Part shown: in pieces, positions 10,894 through 24,179 of the stretch
Numbering within the stretch: the stretch's first letter is position 1
Layout of the letters: each line of letters opens with the position of its first letter
From: Apostichopus japonicus
Lineage: Eukaryota > Echinodermata > Holothuroidea > Aspidochirotida > Stichopodidae
Assembly: GCF_037975245.1 (NCBI RefSeq)
Contig: NC_092568.1
Coordinates: 32,150,501-32,214,500 of the forward strand
Direction: 5' to 3'
DNA length: 64,000 nt
Notes under the pieces: model-generated
What the model was told of the DNA's origin: nothing
Seen by the model: the letters and a program-made list of their open reading frames with translations, nothing else
Databases searched by the model: none
Made by a program: the position numbers and the translations under genes

Positions 10894-11870
10894 GTAAGCC
10901 ATTTCACTTCTTCGTTGGTGCCGTAAGGATTTCGGTCAAATTAGTTTATTACATTTTCCATACTTGTTCAGATCTTTATTATATAAACATATGTTTTTCT
11001 GAATTGATGTCCAAAATAGGGTTCACCATTTATGCAGTAGGCTCGTTATATAAATTGTGATAGCTATTAATATTGTAATTGAAGGGTATCAATTGTAGTA
11101 GTCTTGCACTCTTGACAAAGTCAGGGATCATATTACACTATCATTGGGTAAATTATGAAGACTAAATTTAGTACTCATTACATAGTTATATCAGCGGAAG
11201 ATAAATGTTCAAATATTTTGCTCATCATTTTGAAAGATGGAAAAAAAAAAAAATTGTTAAATTCCATAGCAGGCTGTTTTATTTAAAACCATAGTTTTCC
11301 TATCAAATTTATGAATTTGTCCGTAAACCTAGGTGTAAAGAAAAGTGCATCCATGCCATGATTCGACAGTTTATAGACACACCTTTATAGTGTAGTCAGC
11401 TTGTGTGTGTATATTTCATACACGGTTGACAGTACGTTTATGTACTGAGCATACACAACAGACATTGTTAGGTAACTCATTCATTATGATGATATGGATT
11501 TGCTCCTAGCCCGCACGCACACATCTCTGAAACTATCTCTGTGTTAATTACATCTTCTCCTACTCACCATGTGCGTGCGAGCCGGCGAGATGGGTATAAA
11601 TCCTTAGATGTATTTATTCAGCCTTCAGAATTCTAGGTGCTTATGAAACTCTTGAATAAATTTGAGTGATAGTGATGGTCTATATGAAAAGGAAACAATA
11701 TCAAATATTAATTTGTTGATTGCACTCCTTTTTAAACAATAAATGCTGAAAACAGATAAGACACTTGTACAGTTTAGAGAGTTCAAAGAAATTTATTGAT
11801 GGGAATGCAAATCGAACCAAATGTTGCTCAGTCAGTTTTATGTCCATTAAATGTTTTTTTTTAAATGCCC

Positions 11871-11941
11871 GGGGGGGGGGGGAGGGAATTGCCAACAAAA
11901 ACATCATGAGAGGGGAATTTGCTTAATAAGGTGGGGGGGGG
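11871..11941 (+). repeat. G-run pair in intron 5
   Basis: A run of 12 G followed by AGGG at 11871-11886 and a second run of 9 G at 11933-11941, about 50 bp apart. Possible quadruplex-forming sequence on the transcribed RNA. Confidence 0.6.
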
Positions 11942-13274
11942 TAGTACTGGCACTACCCTTTGGCCACTTTTCAAATGGAGTGAAAGAGATTTAAGAAATT
12001 TATAATAGCACATATAAGTTTGTGAAAATGATCTTTTCATTTGTTCCATAATACATTCCATTGTAAACATGTACGTATTGGTACACGTCCACACTATCCT
12101 ATCCATGACAATTAATACAGTCTTTGCTTTGAGCCGTGTATGGTATATCAATAATTACAGTAACTTAAGTAAACAATACGGCTACCAGTCTGTCAACAAA
12201 GCCTGGCACCAGATTAAGGTATCACTGAATTTTTAGTTGTTCATTTTATCTTCACCAAAGAACCAACAATACCTTTGGAAAGGAAATGTGATAGATGGGA
12301 TTATGGGATTATCTTAATCTCAAAGATAGGATAGACGAAAGAGGATGCGTCTTTATGTCTGGAGCCGCAATAGTCACAGTATGACATATATCATTTGTGT
12401 TTAGAAATGCACATTACTTTATGACTCACATTGCTATCATTTCAGGTCACATTTAAGGATTTTTCTGGTTGTCCCTAGGACAATCAGTTCTTATTTTTTT
12501 TTGTCCAAACAGCAAATTTGATTCTCTGAACAAATGTAGCAAAATAACAAAAGTGGCTGATATGTACACTGTAGGAGAGATAAAGGTTTGGTGTTTATAA
12601 CACCAGCGTTGGGCCAGTAGAACTCTCCTTCCAGTGGTTCATATAGGCCTACCACTATTTCTGATTTATTTGGATATCTCCAAAGTGATGGAGGGTGATA
12701 CCAATTTATCCTTTTATCAATTTGGGGATATTAATTTACTATGCAATCTGAATCTGAACTCGATTTTGGTTGTCCGAACAGAAATTTGGTAGTCTCGGAT
12801 GACCAGAAAGCCATATAAAAATGCCCTGAAGTTGGCTAAATTTGCAATTAACATGCTTATGGCTTGTAAAAGCATTATTTTCTCCATTTGGTATTAAAGG
12901 AATAGTAATATTTTCCCTTTCCTACATTTGTAACGTTTTCCTTTTACATTTGGCTTTGAAGTAATTGTTAAATGCTGAAGACCTGTGTTGCATTGTCTTA
13001 AAAACAGCTTTGTAATACCCATTATCACTTAATGAACACTTACCAAATGTGAAGAAGAATTATAAAGTTTCTTTCTTCTTCTGGCTTTTGTTAATTCCTT
13101 TTGGCAATTTAATGTATAAACCTGCTGCCTCAAAAACCCAGATCCTCTGTTTGTTTGTAGAAAGGACATACCTTAAAGGTCATATATATGCTAGAGACTC
13201 AGATATTGGTGAAAATGCTCATATTTTCTAAAGCATTTTGCTGTCATGCTTAAGGTAGTTAATCCGCGCTGAAA

Positions 13275-13328
13275 CTTTCATTTGTCTTTAATTAATCCAT
13301 GCTTTCATTTGTCTTTAATTAATCCATG
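13275..13328. repeat. 27-bp direct tandem pair
   Basis: The block tttcatttgtctttaattaa, followed by tccat, occurs twice back to back with no more than a base or two of difference. Recent slippage-type duplication. Confidence 0.75.
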
Positions 13329-14446
13329 CGCTGGAGCAACTTGTATGATCAGAGCCTCTAGCAAAGTACTTTGAATTTTATTTTTAGCGTACTAATATTT
13401 GGGTCCTCCAAATGTAGTGATCGTTTGTTATTTGGTCAACAATTTTACTAAACCTGCTGAAAATATTTCTCAAAATAGGGTTTCAATTTATTGTACTTTT
13501 AAACATATCACTCTCCAGTCTCCCTCTTGTCGATTTCTAGTTCAATGAAAAGAAGATAAATAAGGGAGTAATTATTGATTCCAGCTGATAATGAATCCAG
13601 TAAGAATTGGCTTGACCTAGTCACATTCATTACAAGGAAGAATTAAACTAAGACAAAATTCAAATTACCTAGATTTTCTTTTGTAATTTAAATTACCCAC
13701 CAAAGGACAAATTTTTTTTTTAGCTAACAGCTATTTGGTTATACTGACTTTGACCTCTCGACTCTCGTATTGACATTCAATCAAAAACATGGCAAGAAGT
13801 CTGTTGAGGTTTATATCTACCTCATGGTGAGAGCAAAATTGGTGATGTATTAGTTACATGACAATACAAACCACAAGGCATGAACTCGGTGTAGTTAGGC
13901 ACGTTGACAGTGTCCTAGAGATCAGTCCTGTGTAGGACGAAATAAAATGTTCTGAATCATTGAAGGCAAAATACCCTTGTTTATGTGAGAAGTAACCACC
14001 TCTGGTGATGGGGGTATCTGGGTTATATTTAACTTTGATTCTCAATAGTTCCAATCTTCTTCTGGAGGTTTGAAAACTAAATGCAAACCAGATGCATTGA
14101 TCATATAGACCTCAAGTCTGAGTCATTGGCTGTCATATATGGGGTAGGGGAGGTGGGGGGGGGTTGAACCTGTAGCGTTGGAAGAGTTAATGGGAAGGTG
14201 GAGGTTTAAAGAGCTTAATATATTTTTTCAGAACAAAACAGATTTACATAGTCACAACTAAGTCCAAGGAAATGACAACTTGCGTGACTTTCACTCCCTG
14301 CGTGCCTCTCCCACCCCCTTTCACATCCCATTCACCTGTCCAATATTTTTCTTGAAACTAGCATCTTTAGCTATGGTTCCATAGGTTAAAGAATTATTTA
14401 ATCACTCATAGCAATATTGGATATGGCCAAAATATCATTTATATTT

Positions 14447-14630
14447 ATGTATGTATGTATTTTAGATCCTCCTGCAAGCAGGAACACACAAAGAAGCCTC
14501 ATTGGCTTATTTAAGCCGCAAGCTGACCGAAGTCAGTCTCTTAGATTCATATTTAACGTCCATGATTATGAATTGTCAATTGTCAACAACTCTGTTCTTG
14601 GACGACATACATTAATCTTGGAGTGACTCG
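14447..14630 (-). mobile_element. SINE fragment with (ACAT)n tail, minus strand
   Basis: The + strand reads tail first (tatgtatgtatgtatttt) and then a body that is the reverse complement of the SINE at 59431-59669. Shared blocks include the aagccgcaagctgaccgaag and tcttagattcatatttaacg stretches and attaatcttggagtgactcg. Homology ends where the tRNA-like head should begin, so the 5' end is truncated. Confidence 0.82.
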
Positions 14631-16423
14631 GTCTTTGATTTGATATACAAGGAACTTAAAGAATGAAGTAAATATCTTTCAATAATCTGTCAAGTTCGAC
14701 AAATGGCCCTCTTTCCACGATATAGTGATGTAACAATGGAACTAGTTTTAATATAACAGCCACCTTAGTTAGAAATTTATATACTATAACTTCTGTTATA
14801 ATTTCATAAGGAAGTAATTCAAGTACTTTCATTGGCCCATATTTAGTGTGTTTTTTATTCTGATTTATCTTGGTTTATAAGTATCTTGTCACCCCCCAAA
14901 AAGAGACCCCCCAAAAACAAAAACAAAATTGTAATCCTGACTTTAATTCTTCCCTTGAACAAGTCATTACACCTTTTGTACGTACATAAAAGGTGGATGA
15001 TAAGAAATGCTTGTAAATTTATGCATTAGTACGACGCAGAGATGTGAGTGTTTCGTACAGCTTAAGACTGATGTGTGTGGACTGTCTCTCTGAATAGATA
15101 TTGATTTAGTTTTTCTTCCGATGCCGAGAGGAACTCTCCACGGATGTCTTCACAATCAATTAACGCCAATAATGATGCAACTAAGACCTGTACCCTTCAG
15201 AAACAATTGCTGTGATTTATCGGAAGGAAATATAGACAGTTTGAAGCACAATGTTGATAATTTTGGTTTTCCATGCATGTTTTCATTTTGGTAGTGTTGG
15301 TCTAGGAACTCCAGTTGTCCATTTAGGGATCGAGAGGGATGATTAAATTATGCACTGTAGTCTGAAAATGAGTGTAATTAGTACATATCGCAGCTTTCAT
15401 GCTAAATTCAGCATCGGAAATGTAAAGCAGCTGCTCCTTCAAGGAAAGAAAATCTAATGATGTTTCAAGATTTGTTTGTTCTCTACTCCTTCTTTAGAAC
15501 TGAGTACAGTATAGCAGGCATTGGAATCCCTAGCATGAGAATTACTGTCAAAAGTGATATTTAGTTACTCAAGTCGTTTGGGAATTATATATGTGGGGGA
15601 ATGTTTGAAAGCTGAGAATGCATTCAGTACTAGAAACTATCTCTGAAGTTTGTCTGAAAGACTAACCAAGGATAACATAAAGTATTATTTTGTTAAGAAT
15701 TAATTTCGCAGAAAATGGATCATGACAATCTGAATGAATGATAATTAGATCATCTAGCAATCGACCCAAACGGAGGTTGCAAGTAACGTCTCACATCACA
15801 TATAATTATGTTAATTGTCTTTAATACACACCGTATACCGATTGTACTCCTCGGTGTGTGAACCAAACTTTACCATTACGTGTATGTACGTGTATCATGC
15901 AGAGTTTCATTTATTCTAAAGTTTGAACATTGACTAGTATACGGCTGCCTGGTCTATAGTATTATACTCCTACAGATTATGTCTGTGTGTGGTGGACCGA
16001 TTTTGATTTTGTTGTTCAAGCAATCAAATATATTTACTCATTGACAAAAGATGCCATCGGAACATCAAGATGGTGAACTGTGTTTGGATATCAATTGGAT
16101 TCTTTATTTGCTTGGTTAGTCACTGACAACTCAGCTAGTATTCCGTAAACCAGCTGTAGGGCCTCAAGAATCATGGAAGTACTCGTGATTTTTTTATAGC
16201 AATTCAAACAGGATGTTACATTTATTCAAGTTACATGTGGTGTGCTTGGTGATATGACAGTTTCATTTTACAGTTGGCATATTAGACGAACTTAGTAGTA
16301 AATAAATACTTTCAGTAAGGACATTTCTTCTTACTTTACAATTGGGTACATGCAATTTTCCATCATATTCTGTGAGCGTGCATTTCATTTCCTATTGGAA
16401 TTTTATTAAACTATTGTGTATGT

Positions 16424-16463
16424 TGGGGCGGGGGGTGGTATGTTGGGGGCGGGAGGGGGAGGC
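16424..16463 (+). repeat. G-tract cluster (quadruplex candidate)
   Basis: Five runs of 3 or more G within 40 bp on the coding strand, with short loops apart from one 9-nt spacer. It lies about 680 bp upstream of the exon 6 acceptor. Confidence 0.6.
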
Positions 16464-17142
16464 CTGGTTTAAGGATTATTTGATTTTGCAACAGACATCC
16501 TGCTTTTCCAATAATCAAGCGGACTTTTTATCGAAAAACCATCTAATGAGTACGATTTGAAGGTTCTGTTCTTCATCATCAAAATTGAGAAATTGAAACG
16601 TAGTTATCCTGTTATTTTTGATCAAATTCAAATTTTCTCAGGAATCCACCTTATGCATGCACAACCAGCATCCATTAGTTGATGTCTTTTAATTTGATAG
16701 GAATGAAGAAGATGCATGTCATTAAATGTCAGTTATAGGCAGTACCTCGTTGATAATTATACTTTGGAGGCTTTGTTTTGCACTTCACTTGAAATTCCCT
16801 GTAATCATTTGACCTCGAATTGTTTTTGAAATGTGGGACAATATTTTAATCTCCTGAGCTGAGGGTGGTCGGACTGACTCACTTTAGAGAGTTATCTTCC
16901 ATTTATTTAAAAAAAGAAGCAAGAAAGGAATAATTGTACCAGAGCTTCTTGAGTTGCTCGCTGGGCATATTTTGATCTCTCAGAAGGACTTACGAAATAT
17001 TCAGTTTGCAGAATTTGTATCCGGAAATGCATATGTAATTTTAATGAATTTTGATCCTTCAAAGCCGAGTTCCAATTGCTAGGTATTTTTGTATCCTTCT
17101 TGGAATATATTTGTGTGTCTGTTTGTTTTTCATGTGAAATAG

Positions 17143-17370
17143 AAACTGGAAGAAGAGCTCTCAGCTCACCAAGAGACTGTCAGATCCGTACAAAAGAGCG
17201 GATCCAATAAGAGACGGTCAGATTCAGAGGCGACTGTTACATCTCCAGATGGAGAAGAAGAAGAAGATTCTGAATTAGCGGCACTGAGAGCAAAGTGGGA
17301 AGACTTGGTCTGTCAAGAGGCAGACAGAAAGAGGAAGTTAGATGCCAATTTGGAATACATTAGACCCAGA
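17143..17370 (+). CDS. SYNE1: Nesprin exon 6 (repeat interrupted by an acidic, Ser-rich loop)
   Basis: 76 codons, phase 0 (gaaatag / CCCAGA|gtaagt). Opens KLEEELSAHQETVRSVQ, then a non-helical insert SGSNKRRSDSEATVTS and PDGEEEEDSE, then helix signature LRAKWEDLVCQEADRKRKL. The insert carries a basic/phospho-acceptor-like KRRSDSE. If the exon at 10807 is used, this exon follows the isoform start. Confidence 0.9.
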
Positions 17371-18206
17371 GTAAGTTACTTGTTTAGATACATTTAGATA
17401 TAACAAGAATAAAGTTTCTTTAGTATATCTGGAACAGAGCAGATCTGCCAAACCTCCGAAGGTAGTTTAACCTGGATGCTTTAAATAAAAAATGGCGTTT
17501 GGTCCCTAAACCCCGTAGATTTTGAATCGTTTTAAAGTATAAATATACTCGTCGTTGTCACATTCTAACGAGGGGGAATATCTACACCTCGACCTCAATC
17601 TGCTTTACATTGTTTTACGGGTGTAGATTAATGAGTTTGCTTGTAGGACTTAATTGAAGATCTCATTGTGTGAGAAGATACGTAAATCTATGAACGACAT
17701 GTATGATTAAAAATGCCATTGGAGTTTGAGTTTGCTGGTATGAATACAGTTCAAGATAGAAATGAAGAGCAAAGTGTTCAAGACTTTGCATGTGCATTTG
17801 AGAGAGAACAAACCCAACCAAGAACCCATACATAGTTGGAGCTCTTTATGTTAAAGGTTGGATTGTGTATCTTACAGAATGTACCTTTATCAACATAAGC
17901 CTAAAGTAATAATTCACATGTGCAGATGTAAGTAAATCAACATTTCTCCATTTGGAGCAGATAAGTTGCAGTTAATGTAGGTGTATATATAAATAATACC
18001 ATTTCTAGGAATAAGAATGTCACGGAATAGACCTTAAAAGTAGGGGAAAAAATATGATTTGGATGATTTGGCTGACCACAATAACAAATTGCATATATGT
18101 TTGAATTGAATTTATTATTTAATAACTGCATAATTCGATGCTGATAGTATCTCATAGTACAAGTTCATGATTGGTTAGCTTGTAGCCTTTTTTTATGTTC
18201 TCGCAG
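17371..18206 (+). other. Intron 6
   Basis: gtaagt...tctcgcag, phase 0. Nothing recognised. Confidence 0.85.
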
Positions 18207-18344
18207 CATTCCACACCAAAGCAATTGCCTACTCATCGACCTTTGACCTTTGACATGCCTGGTGACCATGAAGACGTCCCTGAAAGTGATGTCCAGTCAT
18301 CTCTAAATGCATTGAATAACTGCTGGGAAAAGTTACAAGATCAG
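18207..18344 (+). CDS. SYNE1: Nesprin exon 7 (Pro-rich linker into a spectrin helix)
   Basis: 46 codons, phase 0 (tctcgcag / GATCAG|gttcgg). A Pro/His-rich linker HSTPKQLPTHRPLTFDMPGD is followed by helix LNALNNCWEKLQDQ. The donor gttcgg is weak (T at +3, C at +4), but joining to exon 8 keeps the frame and the helix. Read-through would stay open for about 65 codons. Confidence 0.85.
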
Positions 18345-18897
18345 GTTCGGATTAATATCATGATTTTTCAATCCTCCGAATTAGCATGTATTGAACATTG
18401 CATAAAGATGAACGGCGTCTTTCTGATCCCATCAATCCACATGCTTAGGTTTACAAACACAGCTAACGAAATACTGAAAAGGAAAAGGAATGATAAAATT
18501 CTCATTTACAATCACTCTATTACCTCACATCAATCAAACTGATAACCCTTGCACTGATATTTTGTGAATTTTGCACTGTAGTTGTTCTCATTTAGAAATA
18601 CATATTTAGATAGAGACACATCACTGAGAATTGCTTTGAGGAATCTCTGACGGACACTTCTGGGCAAACTACATGCACATTCCCTAATTCACACATAGTA
18701 GTGTGGCTTATATTCGAGCTACAGTAACATTTAAGTTTACCACTCTATAACTAGCACATCTTGGCCACAAAATGTTGACCACCATTCAGTTGGCAACTTT
18801 ACACACATCTGATTGTCAACCAGTCCGAAAGCTTCTTTGACATATACCTGTTATCACGTCTGGTTAACTGAAGTCTTTGAAATATACTGCATATATA

Positions 18898-19206
18898 CAG
18901 GGATGTGCCCACACTGGGCGGCCCCGCCCAGCACTAAAAATTACCGCCCAGCACTGTCTTAAAAATCATTAATCCCGCCCAGCACTATTTTCATCTAAAA
19001 TCCTAACATTCCTAACAATATATTTCACTAAAAAAAAATAAAAAAATGTAAATTGTTAGCAAAACTAGTGTATGTGCTTAAAAAGCTACACAAGTGCTAG
19101 CATTTGGCATCTGAGCACCTTAAAAAATCAACAAATTTCTCAAAGGGCACCCCCTCCCCCTTAGACCCCTCCCCCAGGCACTCAGGAAATCCTGGGCACA
19201 TCCCTG
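18898..19206. mobile_element. hAT-like MITE, CAGGGATGTGCCCA ends
   Basis: Ends CAGGGATGTGCCCA and TGGGCACATCCCTG are exact 14-bp inverted repeats. The 309-bp interior has four CGCCCAGCACT-type blocks near the left end and C-rich runs on the right, with no transposase. The flanks share only TATATA, so a true 8-bp target duplication is uncertain. Confidence 0.78.
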
Positions 19207-20966
19207 TATATACCTGTGATACCTTGTTGATAACTAGTGGTATATATTCCAGTTTGTTTGTGAGTATCGAAGACAAGATCTTTTGAACCATATTTTCACA
19301 ACTAGCACATAGATTGTGATATACACACATTTCTAAAGATTTCCTCCACTCTCTTTCATCTTTGTAATATGTTTCAATCCCTTCATCTATTTCATCTCTG
19401 TTAACTGATGTACAGTATACACACCATATGCTACATTTTATTAGTGCCAGCCAGTGTGATGTATTTCTGTTACTCCTTGTATGGTAGTAATATCAGCATC
19501 AAAACACCTTCAATGCTTCAGGGTCTGACATCTTTGTGTCAGCTTGGTGTCCAATATTAATACTTAAAACTTGTCACACTTTAAAGGAGCTGCACTCCTT
19601 TAAAATCACTACTTTCGATTGTTAGTAATCTTTTATTCAAGTTGTGTAATTAATTGTTGTTTCTAGAAATGTGAAACATGCTGAAAAGATATCATTGGAC
19701 CATATTATTGATATTTTTGTTTAATATACTACACTTTGCAACACACAGAACTGACTGAATATGAACAAGGCAATAAGAACTATTTAAAAAAAAAAAAGAG
19801 TTTCTGCACTGTACCTTTAAACTATTGGACAAGAGGCAATTCCTTCAAGTTATATTTACGGTCACTTTCATATTTTCATTTTGGCCAGCGCTTTGGTTCA
19901 AATGACAATTTTATACCCAATTATCATTCTAGTGTAAACCTATACAAGAATTCTCATCAGGTGGCCTTTGTAGCAGTATGAGAAGTGAAGACTATTACCA
20001 CTTTCATAGGGGGGGGAAAGAGTTTCCATGGCAACATAGCTGCCAAGTTTATTGCACTTAATATGAAACGAACACGTACATACATTTGTTTCTTCATTTG
20101 TTTATTAGTCATTGAGGCATTGTAAATGCAAAAGATGACTGGGAGACCAGAACTCAGAGATAATAATAACCTGAAAAAGCTGAATCCTTACTCTGCTGTT
20201 TCCAACTTCATAATATATTGTCATGTGCTCTGATGCAGGTAATGTGTAAAGTACATGCTTATTAAATAGTGTTTTGCAGTTTTTCAAGCAACCCTTTCAT
20301 GATGTAAAAATTAAGTTTACCACTCTGCATTTTATAGGATTTGTTTTATGATTCCATTTTCTGAAGGTACTAAATCTTAACAAAAGCCTGTTGCTTGTTT
20401 TGGAGTAACATCTTCAAAATAACCCTGTTAATATTAATTTAATTAACATTACTCCACCTTTCCCCTACATAATCACACCCAAACCTACCCAAATGGGTAT
20501 TAGGCCTAATAGACCTTATGCAGGTTAAGTGTAGCCATCCAAATCAATTTATATAAATTTGACATTCTCATATGTGTATAGGCATTCCCTATATCATATT
20601 ATGGTGAGTTATGAAAAGATAAGCAATGTTTACATCCATTGGTGGTTTGAACCAGTTTGGTAAAGGTTGATACAATGACACTCATGTATTGTCGTGTTAA
20701 AACAGTGAAAGAACGGCTTTTGCCAAGTTCCCCAAAACCCATGAGTGTTTTGTCCATTTTGGTAAATCTAACTTAGAAGTACAGCCAGGAGGCTCATTTT
20801 TGGTAGGAAGGGTTGTCAAAGGTAAGTTCTAAGTGTGTTTAGTTTTGGTAAAAGGCAAAGGGTCATTTGAGGCAGATATTGGTCAAGATCTGTAAAAATA
20901 ATTCAACAAGCTCATACAACATGCACAGCCTGATGGATTCTCCTTCATTAAATGGTTCTCAGTACA

Positions 20967-21062
20967 GGGTACAGGTCACAGGTATAGGTCACATGTGCAG
21001 GTCACAGGTGCAGGTCACAGGTGCAGGTCACAGGTGCAGGTCACAGGTGCAGGTCACAGGTT
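20967..21062. repeat. 13-bp minisatellite (CAGGTCACAGGTG)n
   Basis: About seven tandem copies of caggtcacaggtg, the first ones degenerate (ggtataggtcacatg). The later copies are nearly identical, indicating recent expansion. Confidence 0.92.
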
Positions 21063-21462
21063 TGTCATTAGTAGTATATTACTGAAACATAATCACAGCT
21101 GCATTAAAGAAGAAAAAAGGGATGATGAATCTCATACTGTATAGAAGTTGCTTTAGTAATGATTTAATTTCTATGTTTTATGGTAAAGTTCCAATGTCAC
21201 TGTAAATGATGGTAAACAGTGGTCACAATCCTATACCTAATTTCTAACAAACTAAAATTCAGGTAAGTACAAAATTTGTGAACCTCATAGTCATACTGTG
21301 TGGTGAGAGATTTATAACTTGGGCTGCTCTTATGTCGTTTCTGTTGGTTGGCAGAAATTGGTGCAAAGTGCTGTTTTCCTCTATGCATCAAATTGCGTCT
21401 GATCACGTGATTGACTCAGACAAGAAAACCATGATTGTTTTGTTTTACTCTCAATTTGATAG

Positions 21463-21621
21463 GTTTCGGATCAACAGTCCAGACTCGAGCAGTCATATGA
21501 CTTCCAGAGTTGCTACCAGGATGCACTGCAGGCAGCATCTAGTTGGCTTGACAACGTACAGTTGAAATTATTCTCAGAGCACTGGAACAAAGACACCGAC
21601 TCTCAAGCAACGGAACATGCT
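21463..21621 (+). CDS. SYNE1: Nesprin exon 8 (spectrin-like repeat)
   Basis: 53 codons, phase 0 (tgatag / CATGCT|gtgagt). VSDQQSRLEQSYDFQSCY then helix-A signature LQAASSWLDNVQLKL. It completes the helix begun in exon 7. Confidence 0.9.
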
Positions 21622-23630
21622 GTGAGTAACATGATGAACTCATGAATGCATTTGATGGCTTTGTTTAAATTATCTAGACTATCTTGAAAATCTGAGCAAG
21701 TTGGTTGGACCTTTTGACCTTCACATTTTACTTTCAACATATATGGTGTGTAAATTATCAGCTAAAACTCAACCGTTAGCAATTTTGCCCAAAATAATTT
21801 TAATTTCCCAAGAAGAAAATACTATTAACCCCCAAATAAAAGGGGAAGTTAGCAAGTATTTTTTGTGGCAAGTGCAGTAATTAGATTGCTTGATATAGAG
21901 AATTTTATTTACTTTCACTCCTCGCTTACCTGTCTCCTCACAACCTTAGCACCACGTTCTACCGTGCCTGCTCTTCAACAGAATTCTGTGCCGATCATTA
22001 ATCATCCACTGTGAATTACAACCTGGTCAAGTTCAAGGATGCTGATCATTTTGATTAGATTCATTTGGTGACCATTTCATGCACAGTGAACTAACCAAAC
22101 CTATCGTACACTAGTTGCCCAGTGAATAGGATTTTTTTTCCATTAGCCTGGACTAAATTAAAAAATTACCAAAAGCTTGAAAATAGCTCATTATAGAAAT
22201 GAAAAAAAAAACCGAAATCTTAAACTTTGAATATATACATTTTTGCAATTGGTAAAACAGTTATCATGTTTGTATGGTTGTTGATTGCTGAGCGACTTAT
22301 CATCAGTTTTTGTCTATAAATTCATTATCTAGCACATTCTAGCAGATTAGACTGTTTTGTTTGTTCCGTGATCCCTCTTCTCTTTTCAAGATTAATGTTA
22401 CTTTAAAGTTACATATCAGTGAAATTTTGTTTGAAAATTTCAGAATATTGATGAACTCTGCAAAGCAAAAATTGTTGATGCTTAATATAAAGTATTTCCA
22501 AAGTGATCAATTCCTGTTTCCTATTTCGTTGACTTATATTTTACAGTAAAAATAGTATGCAGTGTTCGTCTTGTTGATAGGTCAAAGGTCAAGGTAAAAC
22601 CAACCAGGGTTTGGATGAACAAAACAGTGAAACGTGAAATAAACATCAATAAAATCAATATTCCATTGTGATTAGTTAAATTTGACAAATTCAAGCACAA
22701 GTGTATATATTACCACCACTGTATGCACACAGTAAATACATATTTACTGGCATGAATGGATGGAAAAGCAGGAAGATCAATGTCCATTGTTAAAATTGTG
22801 TTTTGTCAACCAATTCACAGGTTTCACGATGATTGGAAAATGGGATAAACCATTGATTTTTAAATACACATAGTGCTGTGTACGTTAGACTTGGTGGATG
22901 TTCATGTTATCACTGGCTGCATGTAGCTTTCCCTATCAGTTTTTGTGTTATTGGCAGTGTTAATACAAATCTTTACTGCAGATATTGAAAGCTTATAGTG
23001 TTTGATTTGTTGAGTCTTGCACCTTGACTGGAAAGAGCAGTGAAATTAATTTAGAAATAGCTAATGAGACCACCGTAAGTTAATTTTGTTTAATTCAAAA
23101 AGATTTCATCTGTGAGTTGATTGGAAGATTTTGTAACACTATTTGAATATACTGTACCATGTAAGATTGTGTACATGCTCTTACATGCTACATATTTGTT
23201 CAATCCTAATAATGTTTTCTCGTGATGTGTAGTATTAATGGTTGGTTTATTTTGTAAATCTTGTCATTTTTGAAGAAACATTTGGAGGGTTTGGGTAAGA
23301 GATGGACATGAAGCTCTCAAAACAATGCAAAGAATGACAGTTTAGTTATATATTCATAATCTGAATGATTAGTGAATATAATTGTGAGACTTAAGTAGAG
23401 ATCTGATCGGATACTGTTCTTTATTTCCAACCATAGGTCAGCAGCCGAATGACCTGGAATCATTGAGTTATAAAATTCATGATTTGTCTGATCAGTTTCA
23501 ATATTATGCCTTGATCATTCATTCTTGTGTATATATTCATTTGTTTCATTAACACTTAGATCAAAAAATCTTCTTTTTGGACAAATGTTTGGAAGGAAAT
23601 AAGAATATCTCTTGTTTGGTTTTTCATCAG
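21622..23630 (+). other. Intron 8
   Basis: gtgagt...catcag, phase 0. AT-rich; I see no repeat or gene. Confidence 0.85.
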
Positions 23631-23843
23631 AATTTGCAAGATGACTTGAAAAATCTCCAGGAGCAACTAGAACAGACAACGGATGCCTGTCAGATTTTGC
23701 TCACAGAGACGGGAGCCCAGAACAGTGAATTGATCAAACAAGCCTTGTCGGATATCGGGCATCGTCTAGCCACCCTGGAAAACGAGTATAAGAAGAGGGA
23801 ACAGATGTTGAGCGAAAGAAATGGAAAGCACAGAGATTTTCAG
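23631..23843 (+). CDS. SYNE1: Nesprin exon 9 (spectrin-like repeat, helices B-C)
   Basis: 71 codons, phase 0 (catcag / TTTCAG|gtaaaa). NLQDDLKNLQEQLEQTTDAC ... LATLENEYKKREQMLSER, typical of the helix-B/helix-C part of a repeat. Confidence 0.92.
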
Positions 23844-24179
23844 GTAAAATTATTAGCTTTTAGCCCTGTTTGATTATTTATTGTCAATTTTGTCTTGTTG
23901 CATATCAGTGTTAACAGCTAGACATCTGTATAAAATAGAAACTTATGTGGATGATTTTCCAAAACATTTTGTGAAATTTGCAAAAATTAGTACAAGCTGT
24001 ACACACTCGTGAATCATATTCATGCTTGGATGGTAAATGGGTTATAAACTGTATGGATTAATCTTGCATTCTGCACAAGTTTAAGAAACAATTACTCCAT
24101 ATGCTCGTTTACTTTTTGTAGAAAAAATTGAATGGATTTAGAATTTAGTTAACAGTGGTTTATTGTAATGTGTATTTTC

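Larger units (their letters stand above)
5398..17142 (+). other. Intron 5 (11.7 kb), the largest in the window
   Basis: gtaaga...gaaatag, phase 0. Entered separately: hAT MITE 6064-6541, exon-5 fragment 6541-6608, CAGTACAGAA satellite 6718-7215, 255-bp tandem duplication 8096-8493, double hairpin 9135-9226, candidate alternative first exon 10807-10893, G-tracts 11871-11941 and 16424-16463, a 27-bp tandem pair 13275-13328, SINE 14447-14630. Between these (notably 9.3-10.7, 11.0-11.8, 12-14.4 and 14.7-17.1 kb) I see AT-rich sequence with no coding or RNA signal. Confidence 0.85.
18345..21462 (+). other. Intron 7
   Basis: gttcgg...tgatag, phase 0. Holds a hAT-like MITE (18898-19206) and a 13-bp minisatellite (20967-21062). 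The rest, including 19.2-20.9 kb, shows nothing else. Confidence 0.83.

Noticed and set aside
10674-11060. 128-codon frame as a small gene
   Set aside because: It overlaps the 10807-10893 candidate in another frame, is Cys/Phe-rich and irregular, and has no recognisable domain.
11569-11592. Second alternative first exon (ATGTGCGTGCGAGCC...)
   Set aside because: The frame is only a few codons long and the possible donor gtataa is weak; there is no further support.
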